DNA from: Simplicispira sp. 125
GTDB lineage: Bacteria; Pseudomonadota; Gammaproteobacteria; Burkholderiales; Burkholderiaceae_C
Length of the DNA stretch: 64,000 bases
Assembly (NCBI RefSeq): GCF_003096555.1
Contig: NZ_QEKM01000001.1
Coordinates: 3,100,001 to 3,164,000, forward strand
Reading direction: 5' to 3'
The position numbers and the translations under genes are program-made. This document shows positions 7,746-16,269 of the stretch, one piece after another. The stretch's first letter is position 1; each line of letters starts with the position of its first letter. Under the pieces are notes generated by a model that ran no database searches, was not told where the DNA came from, and saw only the letters and a program-made list of their open reading frames with translations.

Positions 7746-9023
7746 ATGGCTGGAATGCACACACACGCCCTTCACTTGCCGCACGCGCCCCGTTGGCTTG
7801 CGCCCGCCTTGCTGACCCTCGCCGTTCTGGGCGGTTGTGCCTCTGCGCCTCCAGGCGATCCGTCCGCCCCGGCGGTCCCTGCGCCGGTCGCTGTTGTCGC
7901 GCCGCCCGCCACGCCCTTTGCCCGCTGGGTCGCTAATTTCAGCGCATCAGCCCGCGCTGCGGGCATCACCGAGGCCACGCTCCACCAGGCCTTTGAAAAT
8001 GTTCGTCTCATCCCGCATGTCATCGACTCCGACCAGGCCCAGCCCGAGTTCACCCGCACTGTCTGGGCCTACCTCGACAGCGCCGTCTCGCCCCAGCGCG
8101 TCGACCGTGGCCAGACCCGGCTGAACAAGCTGCCGCGGGAAGTGGACGCCGTGCCTGCGCGCTACGGTGTCCCGCTGGAAATTGTGGTCGCCATCTGGGG
8201 AATGGAGAGCAACTACGGCAGCTTTACAGGCGACATCCCCACCATCGACGCCTTGGCCACGCTGGGCTTTGAAGGACGGCGCGAAGCCTGGGCGCGCAGC
8301 CAGTTGCTGGCCGCACTGCAGATCTTGCAGCGCGGTGACATTGCCCGGGCCGACATGCTGGGCTCCTGGGCCGGAGCCATGGGGCAAACCCAGTTTTTGC
8401 CCTCCAACTTTCTGGCCTACGCCGTCGACGCCGATGGCGATGGCCGGCGCGACATCTGGGGCAGCCTGCCTGATGTCATCGCCTCCACCGCCAACTTCCT
8501 GGCGCGCTCCGGTTGGCAGCGCGGCCAGCCCTGGGGCCTGGAGGTGCGTTTGCCCACCGGCTTTGACTACGCCCGGGCCGATGCCGATCTGCAGCAAACC
8601 GCCACCGCCTGGGCCGCCGAAGGCGTGCAAACCATGGACGGCACACCCCTGCCTCCCTTGACCGACAGCACCCTCTTTCTACCGGCCGGCGCACGCGGGC
8701 CCGCCTTCCTGGAGGGGCCCAACTTTCGCACCCTCTTGCGCTACAACAACTCCACCAGCTATGCCCTGGGCGTGGGCCTGCTCGCCCAGCGACTGGCCGG
8801 CGGCGCGGCCGTGCAAACCCCGTGGCCACGCGATCTGCAAGCCCTGACCCGCAGCCAGTTGCTGGCCCTGCAAACCGCCTTGAATGCCCGTGGTTTTGAC
8901 AGCGGCACACCCGACGGCGTCATGGGCCCCGCCACACGCAGCGGCGTTCGCGCCTACCAACGCAGCCTGAACCTGCCTGCCGACGGATATCCGACGCTGG
9001 AGCTGCTAGAGCGGTTGCAGTGA
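7746..9023 (+). CDS. MltB-family lytic murein transglycosylase with peptidoglycan-binding domain
   Basis: 425 residues, predicted outer-membrane lipoprotein: a hydrophobic signal ends in the lipobox LGGC with Cys31. The SLT_2/MltB catalytic domain covers about residues 70-340, with the likely catalytic Glu154 in IWGMESNYG and the motif GSWAGAMGQTQFLPS. A PG_binding_1 domain closes the protein (LQTALNARGFDSGTPDGV). It would cleave glycan strands to 1,6-anhydro-muropeptides. ATG 7755 is an alternative start. It lies 55 bp behind the radical SAM gene. Confidence 0.92.
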   Translation: MAGMHTHALHLPHAPRWLAPALLTLAVLGGCASAPPGDPSAPAVPAPVAVVAPPATPFARWVANFSASARAAGITEATLHQAFENVRLIPHVIDSDQAQPEFTRTVWAYLDSAVSPQRVDRGQTRLNKLPREVDAVPARYGVPLEIVVAIWGMESNYGSFTGDIPTIDALATLGFEGRREAWARSQLLAALQILQRGDIARADMLGSWAGAMGQTQFLPSNFLAYAVDADGDGRRDIWGSLPDVIASTANFLARSGWQRGQPWGLEVRLPTGFDYARADADLQQTATAWAAEGVQTMDGTPLPPLTDSTLFLPAGARGPAFLEGPNFRTLLRYNNSTSYALGVGLLAQRLAGGAAVQTPWPRDLQALTRSQLLALQTALNARGFDSGTPDGVMGPATRSGVRAYQRSLNLPADGYPTLELLERLQ

Positions 9024-9051
9024 GGCCCAGGTGTGGAGTGCGACACACGTG

Positions 9052-9950
9052 TTATGGCTTCTTGGGTGCTTTGACAGCCTTGGCGGCTTTGATCACCTTC
9101 ACGGGTTGTGCCGCACTTTCAACCGGGGGTGCAACCGGTGACAGGTAATTGGCCCCTGTCACTACCGGTTTTCCTGTCTTGCCTTCCAACTGGTTGCGCG
9201 CTTGGCGGGCTATACGCTCACCGGTTTGGGCGGCGAACTTGTTTTGCGCCATGCCGGTGGCCTCTGCGCTCTCGGCGATCTGGCGGGTGGACAGCTCGGC
9301 CAGGGCAGTGAAAATCAACTCGGCCTCACTCATGTGGTCGCGCAGGTTGTGGCTTTTTAGGCCTTTCATTTCCTTGTGCTGCGCAACGCTCACGCCCGCC
9401 TATTCCTGGTGAATGATGTTGGTGAGGATGGCAAATTCGCTGCCCGGCTTGATGGCGTGCACGCTCCAGTAGTCGGTGAGCTTGTTGCGGGTTTCCTGGC
9501 CCGTCATGCGCTGCTGGATCCACTTGTCGCTGCGGCCGTGCTGTTGCCAGGTCTGGCGGGCGCGAGCGACAGGGCCGGGTCAGCTATCTCCTGCATGCGC
9601 TCCTAGCCTACCTTGGCGAGCCAGAGTTTGATGGGCTCAGCCTTGGGGCTGGGGACGGATTGGACGATGCACAGCAGCGTTTCAGCGGTGGCAACGTCGG
9701 TCAGGTAGTTCTTGCCGTCAGCGGCAGGCAATTTCAGTCGGTGACAGCTTGTCACCGACTCACTGCCCTCTTTGGCAAGACGCCCTCTGAGCTGGTTCCC
9801 GTATTTCCGCGCCGCCTGGTAGTCAGCCTGCTGTGTCAGCACCTGCACCACGTCAATCACCGAGAACAACCACGTCTCAGTGCTCTCGTCAAACACGCGG
9901 CGGATGGACTGGCCGTCGAACTGGGTGGGCAGGATTTTCATATCAGACAC
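9052..9950 (-). pseudogene. dinD: Decayed dinD-like gene (Bro-N DNA-damage-inducible protein D)
   Basis: Two fragments of one gene. The N-terminal part (9603-9950) is a Bro-N domain (FDGQSIRRVFDES, WLFSVIDVVQVL, IKLWLAKVG). The C-terminal part (9052-9393) matches DinD ends (KEMKGLKSHNLRDHMSEAELIFTALAE). Between them I read an amber codon at 9603-9605 where a Tyr is expected, a 4-base loss in a CG run near 9556-9566 that shifts the frame, and a second amber at 9400-9402. The intervening frames still translate to recognisable DinD sequence, so decay looks recent. E. coli DinD is SOS-induced and inhibits RecA filaments. A LexA-type box lies 73 bp upstream. Confidence 0.85.
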
Positions 9951-10022
9951 CCTGAGAGGGAAGGATGCGGGCCGAAACGCCAGATCATGGGGGTGGGCAC
10001 ACTACCCAAACTTGGCATAATA

Positions 10023-10038
10023 CTGTTTATATTAACAG
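10023..10038. promoter_or_regulatory. LexA-type SOS box
   Basis: CTGTTTATATTAACAG fits the LexA consensus CTGT-N8-ACAG exactly, with an AT-rich centre. It lies 73 bp upstream of the dinD relic and 217 bp before dinG on the other side. Both are SOS genes in E. coli, so it could serve either; it sits closer to dinD. Confidence 0.75.
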
Positions 10039-10156
10039 TATTACTCAGCCTCACGACGCCTTCACAGACATGCTCAGGCGGTATGGGTACACGCGGCATC
10101 ACCAGCGATGGCACCATGCAACCATTGCCACTCTACAGCCATTTAACTATAAAATT

Positions 10157-10200
10157 TATAGCTTCCAGTGCTTACACATAAAGCGCTAGCAACCTTTTTG
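10157..10200 (+). repeat. Dispersed stem-loop repeat, family A, copy 1
   Basis: Member of the short intergenic repeat with the pattern TAGCT-N2-CAG-GCTT, a short loop, AAGCGCTAG, then a CC-TTTTT tail. This copy lies between the LexA box and the dinG start. Confidence 0.7.
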
Positions 10201-10254
10201 AAACACAAACCACCACAGTATCCCAGCGCCCCTGTGTGCCACACTCCCTCCCCT

Positions 10255-12444
10255 ATGTCTTCCACAGAGTGGGCCCAGGCGGCCCTGCAGGCGTTTGATG
10301 CGGTGATCCAGTCCACCGAGGGTTTCCGTGGCCGCGCGGGGCAGCACAGCATGGCGGAGCAGGTGGCGCATACCTTCAGCCAGGCGCAGCTGGGCAAAGT
10401 GGACGAAGAAGACGGCGAACCCACGCGCGCCATTGCCGTCATCCAGGCGGGCACGGGCGTGGGCAAGTCGCTGGCCTACTGCGCACCCGCCATTGCCATT
10501 GCCCTGGCACGCGGCACGCGGGTGCTGATCTCCACCGCCACGGTGGCGCTGCAAGAACAACTGGTGAACAAGGACCTGCCTGCTCTGGCGGCGCAGATGG
10601 AGCAGCCCTTCAAGTTCGCGCTGGCCAAGGGGCGCGGGCGCTATGTGTGCAAGCTCAAGCTCGAACGCCTGGCCGGCACTGGCGAGGCCGACGGTGACGC
10701 GGAAGACGACGACCTGTTCCCCGAGGAGGCCGCCAGCGCACGGCCCCGGCGCTCGCACCAGGAGACCGAAGCGCGCATGCATTTCTACGCCAGCATGGCG
10801 CAAACCCTGGCCCAGGGCGCCTGGGATGGCGACCGCGATAGCCTGGAAACCCCGCCCGAGCCCGAGGCCTGGAGCCCCGTGGCGGCGGAAGGGGCCTCGT
10901 GCACCGGGCGGCATTGCCCCGTCTTCAGCCAGTGCGTGTATTACGACCGGCGCAAGGATTTGGTGGGTGCGCAGGTCATCGTGGCCAACCATGACTTACT
11001 GCTCTCGTCGCTGGGCGCGCGGGTGCTGCCCGAACTGGACAACTGCCTGTTGGTGCTGGACGAAGCCCACCACCTGCCCGCCACCGCCCTGCAACAATTT
11101 GCTTGCAGCGCCAACCTCAGCCGCCTGGCCTGGATCGACCGGCTGGCCAGCCGCGCACTGCGCATCGGCACACTGGTGGAAGTGACCGAAGTGGCCGACA
11201 TCCCCCGCCACTCCAGCGCATTGCGCCAGACCCTGCAAGACCTCGAGCGTCTGGTGATGGATCTGTATGGCCCGGCGCTGCGCAGCCAGCCCTCAGCCTG
11301 GGGCCCGGCGCGGGTGCGCGTGCCGCGCGGCGTGCTGCCCGAGGCGCTGATCGAGCCGCTAGGCCAGCTGGCGCACCATGCCAACGGTTTTCTGGAATGC
11401 CTGCGTGCCATCTCCAAGGCGCTGCGCGCCGAGATGCGTGATAAGCCCGACGAGGCGCGGCGCCTGTCACAGCTGTATGCGCAGATCGGCATGCTGGCGC
11501 CACGGCTCGAAGAGGTACACGCCACGGCACAGCTGCTTGCGCAAGAGGCCCCGGAAGACGCCACACCCAGCTTTGTCCCACCCGCCAAATGGTTCACGCT
11601 GGAGGTGGATGGCGATTTCATTCTGGTGCGCGCACACGCCAGCCCTGTCCTTCCCGGCAGCACGCTGCGCAGCCATTTGTGGAGCAGCGTGCGCGGCGCC
11701 GTGCTGACCTCGGCCACGCTGACGAGCTGCGGGCAGTTCGACTTTTTCCTGCGCGAATCGGGCCTGCACGGTGACGAAGCCGCCACCACGCTGGAAGTGG
11801 CCAGCCCCTTCAACTACGCAGCCCAGGGCACCTTGATTGCCGCCGAAACCCACGCCGACCCAAAGAACGCCGCCGAGTTCACCACCGAAATGGTCGACGC
11901 CCTGCTCAACGACCTGGTGCATGTGCATTACGGCGCGCTCGTACTGTTCACCTCGCGTGAGCAAATGCGCCAGGCCGTCGACGCGCTGGCCACCCACATG
12001 CGCAGCCGGGTGCTGGTGCAAAACCAGCTCCCGCGGTCCCAACTGCTGGCGCGCCACCGCGAGCGCGTGGCAGACGGCGAACCTTCCATCATTTTTGGCA
12101 TGCAGTCTTTCGGCGAGGGGCTGGACCTTCCCGGGCGGCTGTGCGAATCGGTGTTCATCACCAAACTGCCCTTTGCCCCGCCCGACGACCCCGTAGGCGA
12201 AGCCCGCGCCGAGTGGCTGCGCGCCGTGGGGCGCGACCCCTTCAGCGAGCTGGTGGTGCCCGCCACCGCCATCCGCCTGGCGCAATGGGTGGGCCGTGCC
12301 ATTCGCACCGAAGAAGACCAGGCGCATGTGTATTGCTACGACAAACGCCTCACGCGCACCAGCTACGGCCAGCGGCTGCTCAAGGGGCTGCCGCCGTTTG
12401 CGCTGGAGCGGCGGCAGGCCGGGGTTGCAAACGCGGCAGGCTGA
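10255..12444 (+). CDS. dinG: ATP-dependent DNA helicase DinG
   Basis: 729 residues, an XPD-like superfamily 2 helicase with 5'-3' polarity. Walker A is GTGVGKS near residue 66. The four iron-sulfur cluster cysteines appear in GRYVCKL and in CTGRHCPVFSQC. The DEAH box is in LLVLDEAHHLP, and motifs V and VI are in SFGEGLDLPG and WVGRAIRTEEDQ. It unwinds D-loops, R-loops and forked DNA during repair and replication-transcription conflicts. The ATG at 10255 begins MSSTEWAQ; an upstream in-frame start at 10168 would lie inside a repeat. A LexA box upstream suggests SOS control. Confidence 0.93.
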   Translation: MSSTEWAQAALQAFDAVIQSTEGFRGRAGQHSMAEQVAHTFSQAQLGKVDEEDGEPTRAIAVIQAGTGVGKSLAYCAPAIAIALARGTRVLISTATVALQEQLVNKDLPALAAQMEQPFKFALAKGRGRYVCKLKLERLAGTGEADGDAEDDDLFPEEAASARPRRSHQETEARMHFYASMAQTLAQGAWDGDRDSLETPPEPEAWSPVAAEGASCTGRHCPVFSQCVYYDRRKDLVGAQVIVANHDLLLSSLGARVLPELDNCLLVLDEAHHLPATALQQFACSANLSRLAWIDRLASRALRIGTLVEVTEVADIPRHSSALRQTLQDLERLVMDLYGPALRSQPSAWGPARVRVPRGVLPEALIEPLGQLAHHANGFLECLRAISKALRAEMRDKPDEARRLSQLYAQIGMLAPRLEEVHATAQLLAQEAPEDATPSFVPPAKWFTLEVDGDFILVRAHASPVLPGSTLRSHLWSSVRGAVLTSATLTSCGQFDFFLRESGLHGDEAATTLEVASPFNYAAQGTLIAAETHADPKNAAEFTTEMVDALLNDLVHVHYGALVLFTSREQMRQAVDALATHMRSRVLVQNQLPRSQLLARHRERVADGEPSIIFGMQSFGEGLDLPGRLCESVFITKLPFAPPDDPVGEARAEWLRAVGRDPFSELVVPATAIRLAQWVGRAIRTEEDQAHVYCYDKRLTRTSYGQRLLKGLPPFALERRQAGVANAAG

Positions 12445-12545
12445 GCCGCCAGGCTTGCCTTTCGATCGCTTTCAACCTCTGGAAGGAGGGCGAAGCACTC
12501 TCAAAATGCCGCATTTTTGGAACCGCTTTTAACCGCAGCGACCGA

Positions 12546-13229
12546 TCAACGAGCCGAGTGGCACGGCTGTAGGCACTGGATCGTGTGCTCGGCAAATGCC
12601 TGTGCGATGGCATCACTGCTGCTCGGCCCATTGTCTGAAAACCAGCGGTTGATGTTATTGATGGCGCCCATGAAATAGAACACAGCGAGCTTGGGGTCGC
12701 AACGCTCGATAGCACCTTCGTCCATGGCGCGCACGATGAGCTGGCGCAGTTGCTGGTCGATCACGCGGCGACGCTGCTGGATCAGCTCGTTGTGCTCGTG
12801 TGTCATGGAGTAGTACTCGGTCAGCACCACGCAGGTGCCCAGCTCGCTCGTTATCTTGCCGATATAGAGCGCAACGAAAGCGCGCAGGATATCCAAAGTC
12901 TCACGCTGCTGCATGGCTTCGGCCAGCGCCTGCTCGGCCATCTCGACGGCCATGCGGTGGCATTCATACAGGATCTCGTGCTTGTTCTGCACATAGCGGT
13001 ACAGCGCGGGCTTGGTCACTGCCAAGGCGGCGGCGATGTCGTCGAGCGTGGTGTTGTGAAAGCCTTTGTCTCCAAACACACGTCCGGCGGCAAGGATCAG
13101 CGCGCGCTTGCGAAGTGCACGCGGGTCGGGCGCACTCGCCAGGGCGTTGTTCCAACGGGCTGCGCCTGCGGGTTTCGCCGCGGCCTGTGTAGAAGCAGGG
13201 AGAGTGGTCGTTTTGCTGGTCTTTTTCAT
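12546..13229 (-). CDS. TetR/AcrR-family transcriptional regulator
   Basis: 227 residues. After a basic, Ala-rich tail of about 35 residues comes the TetR helix-turn-helix (ALILAAGRVFGDKGFHNTTLDDIAAALAVTKPALYRYVQNKHEIL). The C-terminal ligand domain ends in CLQPCHSAR. It is divergent from the acyl-CoA operon starting at 13379, with a clear palindrome between them, so it most likely represses that operon and itself until an acyl-CoA-type ligand appears. ATG 13229 is preferred over a TTG at 13238. Confidence 0.9.
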   Translation of the reverse strand: MKKTSKTTTLPASTQAAAKPAGAARWNNALASAPDPRALRKRALILAAGRVFGDKGFHNTTLDDIAAALAVTKPALYRYVQNKHEILYECHRMAVEMAEQALAEAMQQRETLDILRAFVALYIGKITSELGTCVVLTEYYSMTHEHNELIQQRRRVIDQQLRQLIVRAMDEGAIERCDPKLAVFYFMGAINNINRWFSDNGPSSSDAIAQAFAEHTIQCLQPCHSAR

Positions 13230-13307
13230 GGGAAACAAGGTCCGGTGTCGCGCAAGCGTCTACGCCACGCTTGACCATTGGAAGGCAGAGTTTTAGCATT
13301 CATTTTT

Positions 13308-13325
13308 AGTTACTGTAGAGTAACT
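13308..13325. promoter_or_regulatory. Probable TetR operator
   Basis: Perfect inverted repeat AGTTACT-GTAG-AGTAACT in the divergent intergenic region, 79 bp from the tetR start and 54 bp before the operon's first gene. Position and size fit an operator for the divergent TetR protein. Confidence 0.65.
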
Positions 13326-13378
13326 GAAAATTACCGAAAAATATTGTCCGATTTCCGGGCGACTATAGGAGACCTTTC

Positions 13379-14620
13379 ATGCGCACTTTCAAAACCACCT
13401 TCGTGGCGGCGGCCCTCGGCTGCACCGCGCTGATTGCCTCGGCACAGCAACCGCCGATCCGCATTGCACACATCGACACGTTTTCCGGGCCCACGGCGTC
13501 CACGGGCGTCACGGTGTCCAAGACGCTGCTCTACGCGGTGCAGCTCATCAACGAGCGTGGCGGGGTGCTGGGACGCAAACTGGAGGTGGTCCCGCTGGAC
13601 AATGCCGGCGACTCCAACAAGGCCGTGGCCATGCTCACCAGCACGGTGGACCAGAAGATCAACTTCATGGTGCAGGCCGGCAACTCGGGCATTGCAGGTG
13701 CATTGCTCGCGGCGGTGGACAAGCACAACCAGCGCAATCCGGACTCGCGCGTTCTCTATCTCAACTACGGCTCGGCTCTGCCGGAACTGACCGAAGCACG
13801 CTGCAGCTTCTGGATGTTCCGCTTTGAGGCGCACCAGACCATGAAGATGCACGCCATTGCCGACTATGTGAAGAACACACCGGCCATCCAAAAGGTCTAC
13901 CTGCTCAACCAGGACTACAGCTTTGGCCACGAGGTCAGCAAGGACGCCAAGGCCATCATCGGCAAGGTCCGTCCGGATGTGCAGTTCGTGGGCGATGACT
14001 TTCATCCCTTCGGCAAGATCAAGGATTTCTCTCCCTACATCCTGAAGATCAAGCAGTCGGGTGCCGACACGGTGCTGACCGGCAACTGGGGCAACGACCT
14101 GGCCCTGCTTGTGCGCGCCAGCAAGGAAGCCGGCCTCAAGGCCAAGTACATCAGTTACTACGGTGGCCTGTTTGGCATGCCCACCGCCATTGGCCAGGCC
14201 GGCGAAGACTCCGTATTGCAGATTTCCTCCTGGCACCCCAACGTGCCGGTCGAAGACAAGACGCCAGACCTGGAGAAGTACGAACGCGACTTCAAGGCCA
14301 AGTACGGCGAAGACCTGTACTACACCTCCATCCTGGTGCAGATGGACATGCTGGCGCGCGCCATCGAAAAGGTCGGCAGCGTCAACGACATCGTGCCAAT
14401 TGCCAAGGCGCTGGAAGGCATGGAGTACGACTCGCCGTTCGGCAAGATCAAAATGCGCAAGGACGACCACCAGGCCACGCACCCGCTGTACATCAGCCAG
14501 CTCGTCAAGGGTGTGAAGTACGACGCCGAAGGCCTGGGACTTGGCTGGAAGACCGTGGCCAAGGTGCCCGCTGCAGTCACCGAGACGCCCGTGGCCTGCA
14601 AGATGAACCGTCCAGGCTGA
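13379..14620 (+). CDS. Branched-chain-amino-acid-type ABC transporter substrate-binding protein
   Basis: 413 residues, periplasmic, with an N-terminal signal peptide (FVAAALGCTALIASAQ). It shows the Leu/Ile/Val-binding fold (IAHIDTFSGPTASTG, INERGGVLGRKLEVVPLDN, VYLLNQDYSFGHEVS). Such proteins in catabolic operons bind aromatic or alicyclic acids or fatty-acid-like compounds rather than amino acids. No permease or ATPase gene is in this operon, so it must share a transporter encoded elsewhere. First gene behind the TetR palindrome. Confidence 0.9.
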   Translation: MRTFKTTFVAAALGCTALIASAQQPPIRIAHIDTFSGPTASTGVTVSKTLLYAVQLINERGGVLGRKLEVVPLDNAGDSNKAVAMLTSTVDQKINFMVQAGNSGIAGALLAAVDKHNQRNPDSRVLYLNYGSALPELTEARCSFWMFRFEAHQTMKMHAIADYVKNTPAIQKVYLLNQDYSFGHEVSKDAKAIIGKVRPDVQFVGDDFHPFGKIKDFSPYILKIKQSGADTVLTGNWGNDLALLVRASKEAGLKAKYISYYGGLFGMPTAIGQAGEDSVLQISSWHPNVPVEDKTPDLEKYERDFKAKYGEDLYYTSILVQMDMLARAIEKVGSVNDIVPIAKALEGMEYDSPFGKIKMRKDDHQATHPLYISQLVKGVKYDAEGLGLGWKTVAKVPAAVTETPVACKMNRPG

Positions 14621-14622
14621 CC

Positions 14623-15417
14623 ATGGCGCTTTCGTCCGCACCCCTGACGGGCCGGCTCAGCAACCGTGTCGCCGTGGTCACCGGCGGCGCCTCGGGGCTG
14701 GGCGCGGCCACGGCCTTGGCGCTGCGCAATGCGGGTGCCCGCGTGGTCCTGCTCGACCGGGACACACAAGCGGTGCAAGCCACTGCCCAGGCCCTGGGCG
14801 TGGCGGGCTACACCGCCGACGTGGCGCAGGACGAGGCCATGGAAGCGGCGTTCGCGCAGCTGCGCACCGAGCAGGGCCCCGTTTCCATTCTGGTGAACTG
14901 CGCCGGCGTGGCCCACCCCGGTAGCGTCGTGCGCAAGGGCCAGGCCATGCCCTTGGCTGAATTCGAGCGCGTGGTCGAGATCAACCTGCTGGGCACCATC
15001 AACGCCGTGCGCTGTGCGGTGCCGCAGATGATCGAAGCGCGCTCGGGCCCCACAGCCGAGGCGGGCGTGATCATCCACACGGCGTCGATTGCCGCTTTTG
15101 ATGGCCAGGTGGGGCAGGCGGCATATGCGGCCTCCAAAGGGGGCTGTGCCGGGATGGTGCTGCCGCTGGCGCGTGAGCTGGGGGATTACGGCATCCGCGT
15201 GATGGGCATTGCGCCCGGCGTATTCGAGACACCGATGACATTGAACCTTGCCCCCGCTTCGCGTGCAGTGGTTTTTTCGGCCGTGCCGCCTTTTCCCCAA
15301 AGGCCAGGGCAGGCCGACGAATTTGCCGCACTTGTACTCGCCATCATCGACAACCCCATGCTCAACGGCGAGGTCATTCGCCTGGACGGCGGGTTGCGCA
15401 TGCCTGCGCGACTGTAA
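14623..15417 (+). CDS. SDR-family 3-hydroxyacyl-CoA-dehydrogenase-like oxidoreductase
   Basis: 264 residues, classical short-chain dehydrogenase. The cofactor motif TGGASGLG follows AVV at the N-terminus, the NCAGV structural motif is present, and the catalytic Ser and Tyr-Lys lie in HTASIAAFDG and YAASKGG. It resembles the HSD17B10-type 3-hydroxyacyl-CoA dehydrogenases (APGVFETPM). It starts 2 bp after the binding-protein stop, so it is in the same operon. It is paralogous to the next gene, suggesting two oxidation steps or two substrate stereoisomers. Confidence 0.88.
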   Translation: MALSSAPLTGRLSNRVAVVTGGASGLGAATALALRNAGARVVLLDRDTQAVQATAQALGVAGYTADVAQDEAMEAAFAQLRTEQGPVSILVNCAGVAHPGSVVRKGQAMPLAEFERVVEINLLGTINAVRCAVPQMIEARSGPTAEAGVIIHTASIAAFDGQVGQAAYAASKGGCAGMVLPLARELGDYGIRVMGIAPGVFETPMTLNLAPASRAVVFSAVPPFPQRPGQADEFAALVLAIIDNPMLNGEVIRLDGGLRMPARL

Positions 15418-15432
15418 ACAGAGAACCCGCAC

Positions 15433-16233
15433 ATGCAGATTCAAGGAAGCATTGCCGTAGTGACCGGCGCCGCCTCGGGCCTGGGCCGGGCCACGGCGGC
15501 CATGCTGCACGCGCAAGGTGCGCGCGTTGCCGGTATCGACCTGGCAGGCGCGCAGCTCGATGAACTCGCCCAATGGCCGGACACCCTGGCGCTGGCGGGC
15601 GATGTGGCCAGCGCCGCCGACATGGAAGCCGCGTTTGCCCGCATCCACAATACCTGGGGCGTGCCCGCCATTCTGGTGAACTGCGCCGGAGTGCTCGGGC
15701 CCGCGCGCGTGTTCCAGCACGACAAGGCCACGGGCCGCATCGTGCCGCGCCCGATGGCGCCGTTTCGCCGCGTTGTGGCCATCAACCTCACAGGCACATT
15801 CAACACCATCCGCCTGTTTGCGCAGGGCCTTGCGCAGGCCGGGCCTGCCAGTGATGGAGTTGAGCGCGGCGTGGTCGTCAACACCGCCTCGGTGGCGGCC
15901 TACGAGGCCCTTTCGGCCCAGGCCGCTTACGGCGCCTCCAAAGCCGGTGTGGCCAGCATGACGCTGCCGCTGGCACGTGAACTGGCGCGCTGGGGTATCC
16001 GCGTGGTGGCGCTGGCGCCGGGCACCTTCGAGACCGGGATGTACGACGTGATCCCTGACCACACCCGGCGCACGCTGATCAGCGACGTTCCGTTTCCCAA
16101 CCGGCCAGGCCGCCCCGACGAGTTCGCCCACATGGCACGGGCCGTGATCGAGAACCAGATGATGAACGGCTCGGTGGTGCGCATCGACGGCGCGGTGCGT
16201 ATGCGCGAACCAGTCTCCGAAGCGCACCGCTGA
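15433..16233 (+). CDS. SDR-family oxidoreductase (second paralog)
   Basis: 266 residues, paralog of the preceding gene. The nucleotide-binding motif is TGAASGLG, with NCAGV, NTASVAAYEA and the catalytic YGASKAG. The end of the domain (LAPGTFETGMYDVIPD, MMNGSVVRIDGAVRM) follows the same 3-hydroxyacyl-CoA-dehydrogenase-like layout. It starts 15 bp after the previous stop. Substrate unknown; a role in CoA-thioester beta-oxidation is inferred from the flanking ligase and thiolase. Confidence 0.87.
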   Translation: MQIQGSIAVVTGAASGLGRATAAMLHAQGARVAGIDLAGAQLDELAQWPDTLALAGDVASAADMEAAFARIHNTWGVPAILVNCAGVLGPARVFQHDKATGRIVPRPMAPFRRVVAINLTGTFNTIRLFAQGLAQAGPASDGVERGVVVNTASVAAYEALSAQAAYGASKAGVASMTLPLARELARWGIRVVALAPGTFETGMYDVIPDHTRRTLISDVPFPNRPGRPDEFAHMARAVIENQMMNGSVVRIDGAVRMREPVSEAHR

Positions 16234-16269
16234 CCGCCCCTTCTTTCCTTGCCGAACCGGCCTTGCTGC

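Noticed and set aside
9400..9605. Both amber codons in dinD replace Tyr, which might suggest recoding of TAG
   Set aside because: A separate 4-base deletion shifts the frame between them, so the gene is broken whatever TAG encodes.
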